A DNA stretch of 34,443 nucleotides, from assembly GCF_011045165.1 (NCBI RefSeq), contig NZ_JAAKZI010000038.1, positions 1 through 34,443 of the forward strand, read 5' to 3'. A program made the position numbers and the translations under genes. Positions 33,747 to 34,443 of this stretch are shown piece by piece (within the stretch, counting starts at the first letter, position 1; every line of letters begins with the position of its first letter). The DNA comes from Arthrobacter silviterrae. Its GTDB lineage: Bacteria; Actinomycetota; Actinomycetes; Actinomycetales; Micrococcaceae. A model generated the notes under the pieces. The model ran no database searches, was not told the DNA's origin, and saw only the letters and a program-made list of their open reading frames with translations.

Positions 33747-34443
33747 ATGACTGTTGAGTTCACAGAGGTCGGTTTTGCCCCGGATTTTGTCGACTACAGC
33801 GGTGCCTGGGACCAACAGCGCAAGGTGCACGACGCCGTCGTCGCCGGCGCTGCGGGAAACACGGTGCTGCTGCTCGAACACTCCGCTGTTTACACGGCTG
33901 GAAAACGTACCGAAGACCATGAACGCCCCTTTGACGGCACCCCCGTCATCAATGTTGACCGGGGCGGCAAGCTGACCTGGCACGGCCCGGGCCAACTGGT
34001 GATGTACCCGATCGTGCGCCTCAAGGATGCCCATGGAATCCGGGAATACGTCCACACCCTGGAAGAGATCATCATAGAAACGCTGGCCGCCTTTGGTGTG
34101 GCCGGAGTCCGGGTTGAAGGCCGCGCCGGCATCTGGCTGCGGGCCGACGGCACCGCCCCGGACCGCAAGATTGCCGCCATCGGCATCCGCGTCCACGACG
34201 GCGTCACCATGCACGGGATCGCCATCAACGCCAACAACGACCTGGCACCCTACGCGCAAATCATTGCCTGCGGCATTACCGATGCAGGCACCACCACCAT
34301 CGCGGCGGAAACCGGCAACGACGTCGGGCCTGCAGCACTGGTGCCCATCCTCGAGGCCGCCACCCGCCGCCTCCTGGGCCCCCTGGTCGAGGATTTCACC
34401 CCTGGCCCAGTAGAGACCGGCACCGCTGCAGTGCAGCACCCGG
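33747..34443 (+). CDS. lipB: Octanoyltransferase LipB (runs off right edge)
   Basis: 232 residues are visible without a stop. The signature RGGKLTWHGPGQLVMYP is diagnostic for LipB. The catalytic pair is Lys141 in DRKIAAIGIR and Cys175 in IIACGIT. LipB moves octanoyl from acyl carrier protein to the lipoyl domains of E2 and GcvH, the first step of de novo lipoylation; LipA then adds sulfur. lipA often follows lipB in actinobacteria but is beyond the edge. Its substrates are probably the E2 protein in this window and GcvH, the partner of GcvT. The gene is divergent from the kinase. Confidence 0.94.
   Translation, partial: MTVEFTEVGFAPDFVDYSGAWDQQRKVHDAVVAGAAGNTVLLLEHSAVYTAGKRTEDHERPFDGTPVINVDRGGKLTWHGPGQLVMYPIVRLKDAHGIREYVHTLEEIIIETLAAFGVAGVRVEGRAGIWLRADGTAPDRKIAAIGIRVHDGVTMHGIAINANNDLAPYAQIIACGITDAGTTTIAAETGNDVGPAALVPILEAATRRLLGPLVEDFTPGPVETGTAAVQHP

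Overview
This window looks like an actinobacterial chromosome segment, most probably from Arthrobacter sensu lato (Micrococcaceae). The genus is inferred from gene content; no search was run. Supporting signs are very high GC, GTG and TTG starts, a fused CydDC exporter, a ParE / DUF7455 / primary sigma neighbourhood, a DUF4192 protein, a tricorn-type protease, and several genes with a -10 box 6-7 bases before the start codon (leaderless pattern). No tRNA, rRNA, CRISPR array, insertion sequence or prophage was seen. No gap between called genes exceeds 300 bases.

Layout. Positions 1-282 (-) hold the start of a protein that may be a DUF222/HNH-type protein. From 509 to 7724 (-) runs a respiratory block: cydA, cydB, a fused cydDC and a tandem-GNAT acetyltransferase. 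Divergent from cydA (7878-9244, +) lie a BlaI/CopY-family repressor and an M56 membrane metalloprotease. The shared promoter region carries two clean TTCTAC-N5-GTAGAA dyads on top of the predicted cydA promoter. An 86-base inverted repeat separates the protease gene from parE (9394-11505, -). A DUF7455 zinc-ribbon protein, a small unknown ORF and a large LAL-type LuxR regulator follow on +. The primary sigma factor sigA (15365-16621, -) is preceded by a candidate SigR/SigH-type promoter. Then come a DUF4192 protein, an MFS transporter, a PAC2-family protein and gcvT (all -).

From 22190 on the plus strand are pepA, lpdA, a two-lipoyl-domain dihydrolipoamide acyltransferase (sucB/dlaT), a small membrane protein and an OsmC-family peroxidase. 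Each ends in a strong stem-loop, mostly without a T tract. On the minus strand follow a 1168-residue tricorn-type protease and a membrane-anchored Ser/Thr kinase with altered catalytic motifs. Divergent from the kinase and running off the right edge is lipB.

How the genes fit together. CydAB is the terminal quinol oxidase and CydDC is needed to assemble it; the adjacent BlaI/M56 pair probably senses an unknown signal and controls the operon. LipB makes the octanoyl group that becomes lipoyl on the E2 protein, and LpdA reoxidises that lipoyl group. GcvT uses lipoylated GcvH, so much of the right half is lipoate-centred metabolism mixed with protein turnover (PepA, tricorn, PAC2) and redox defence (OsmC).
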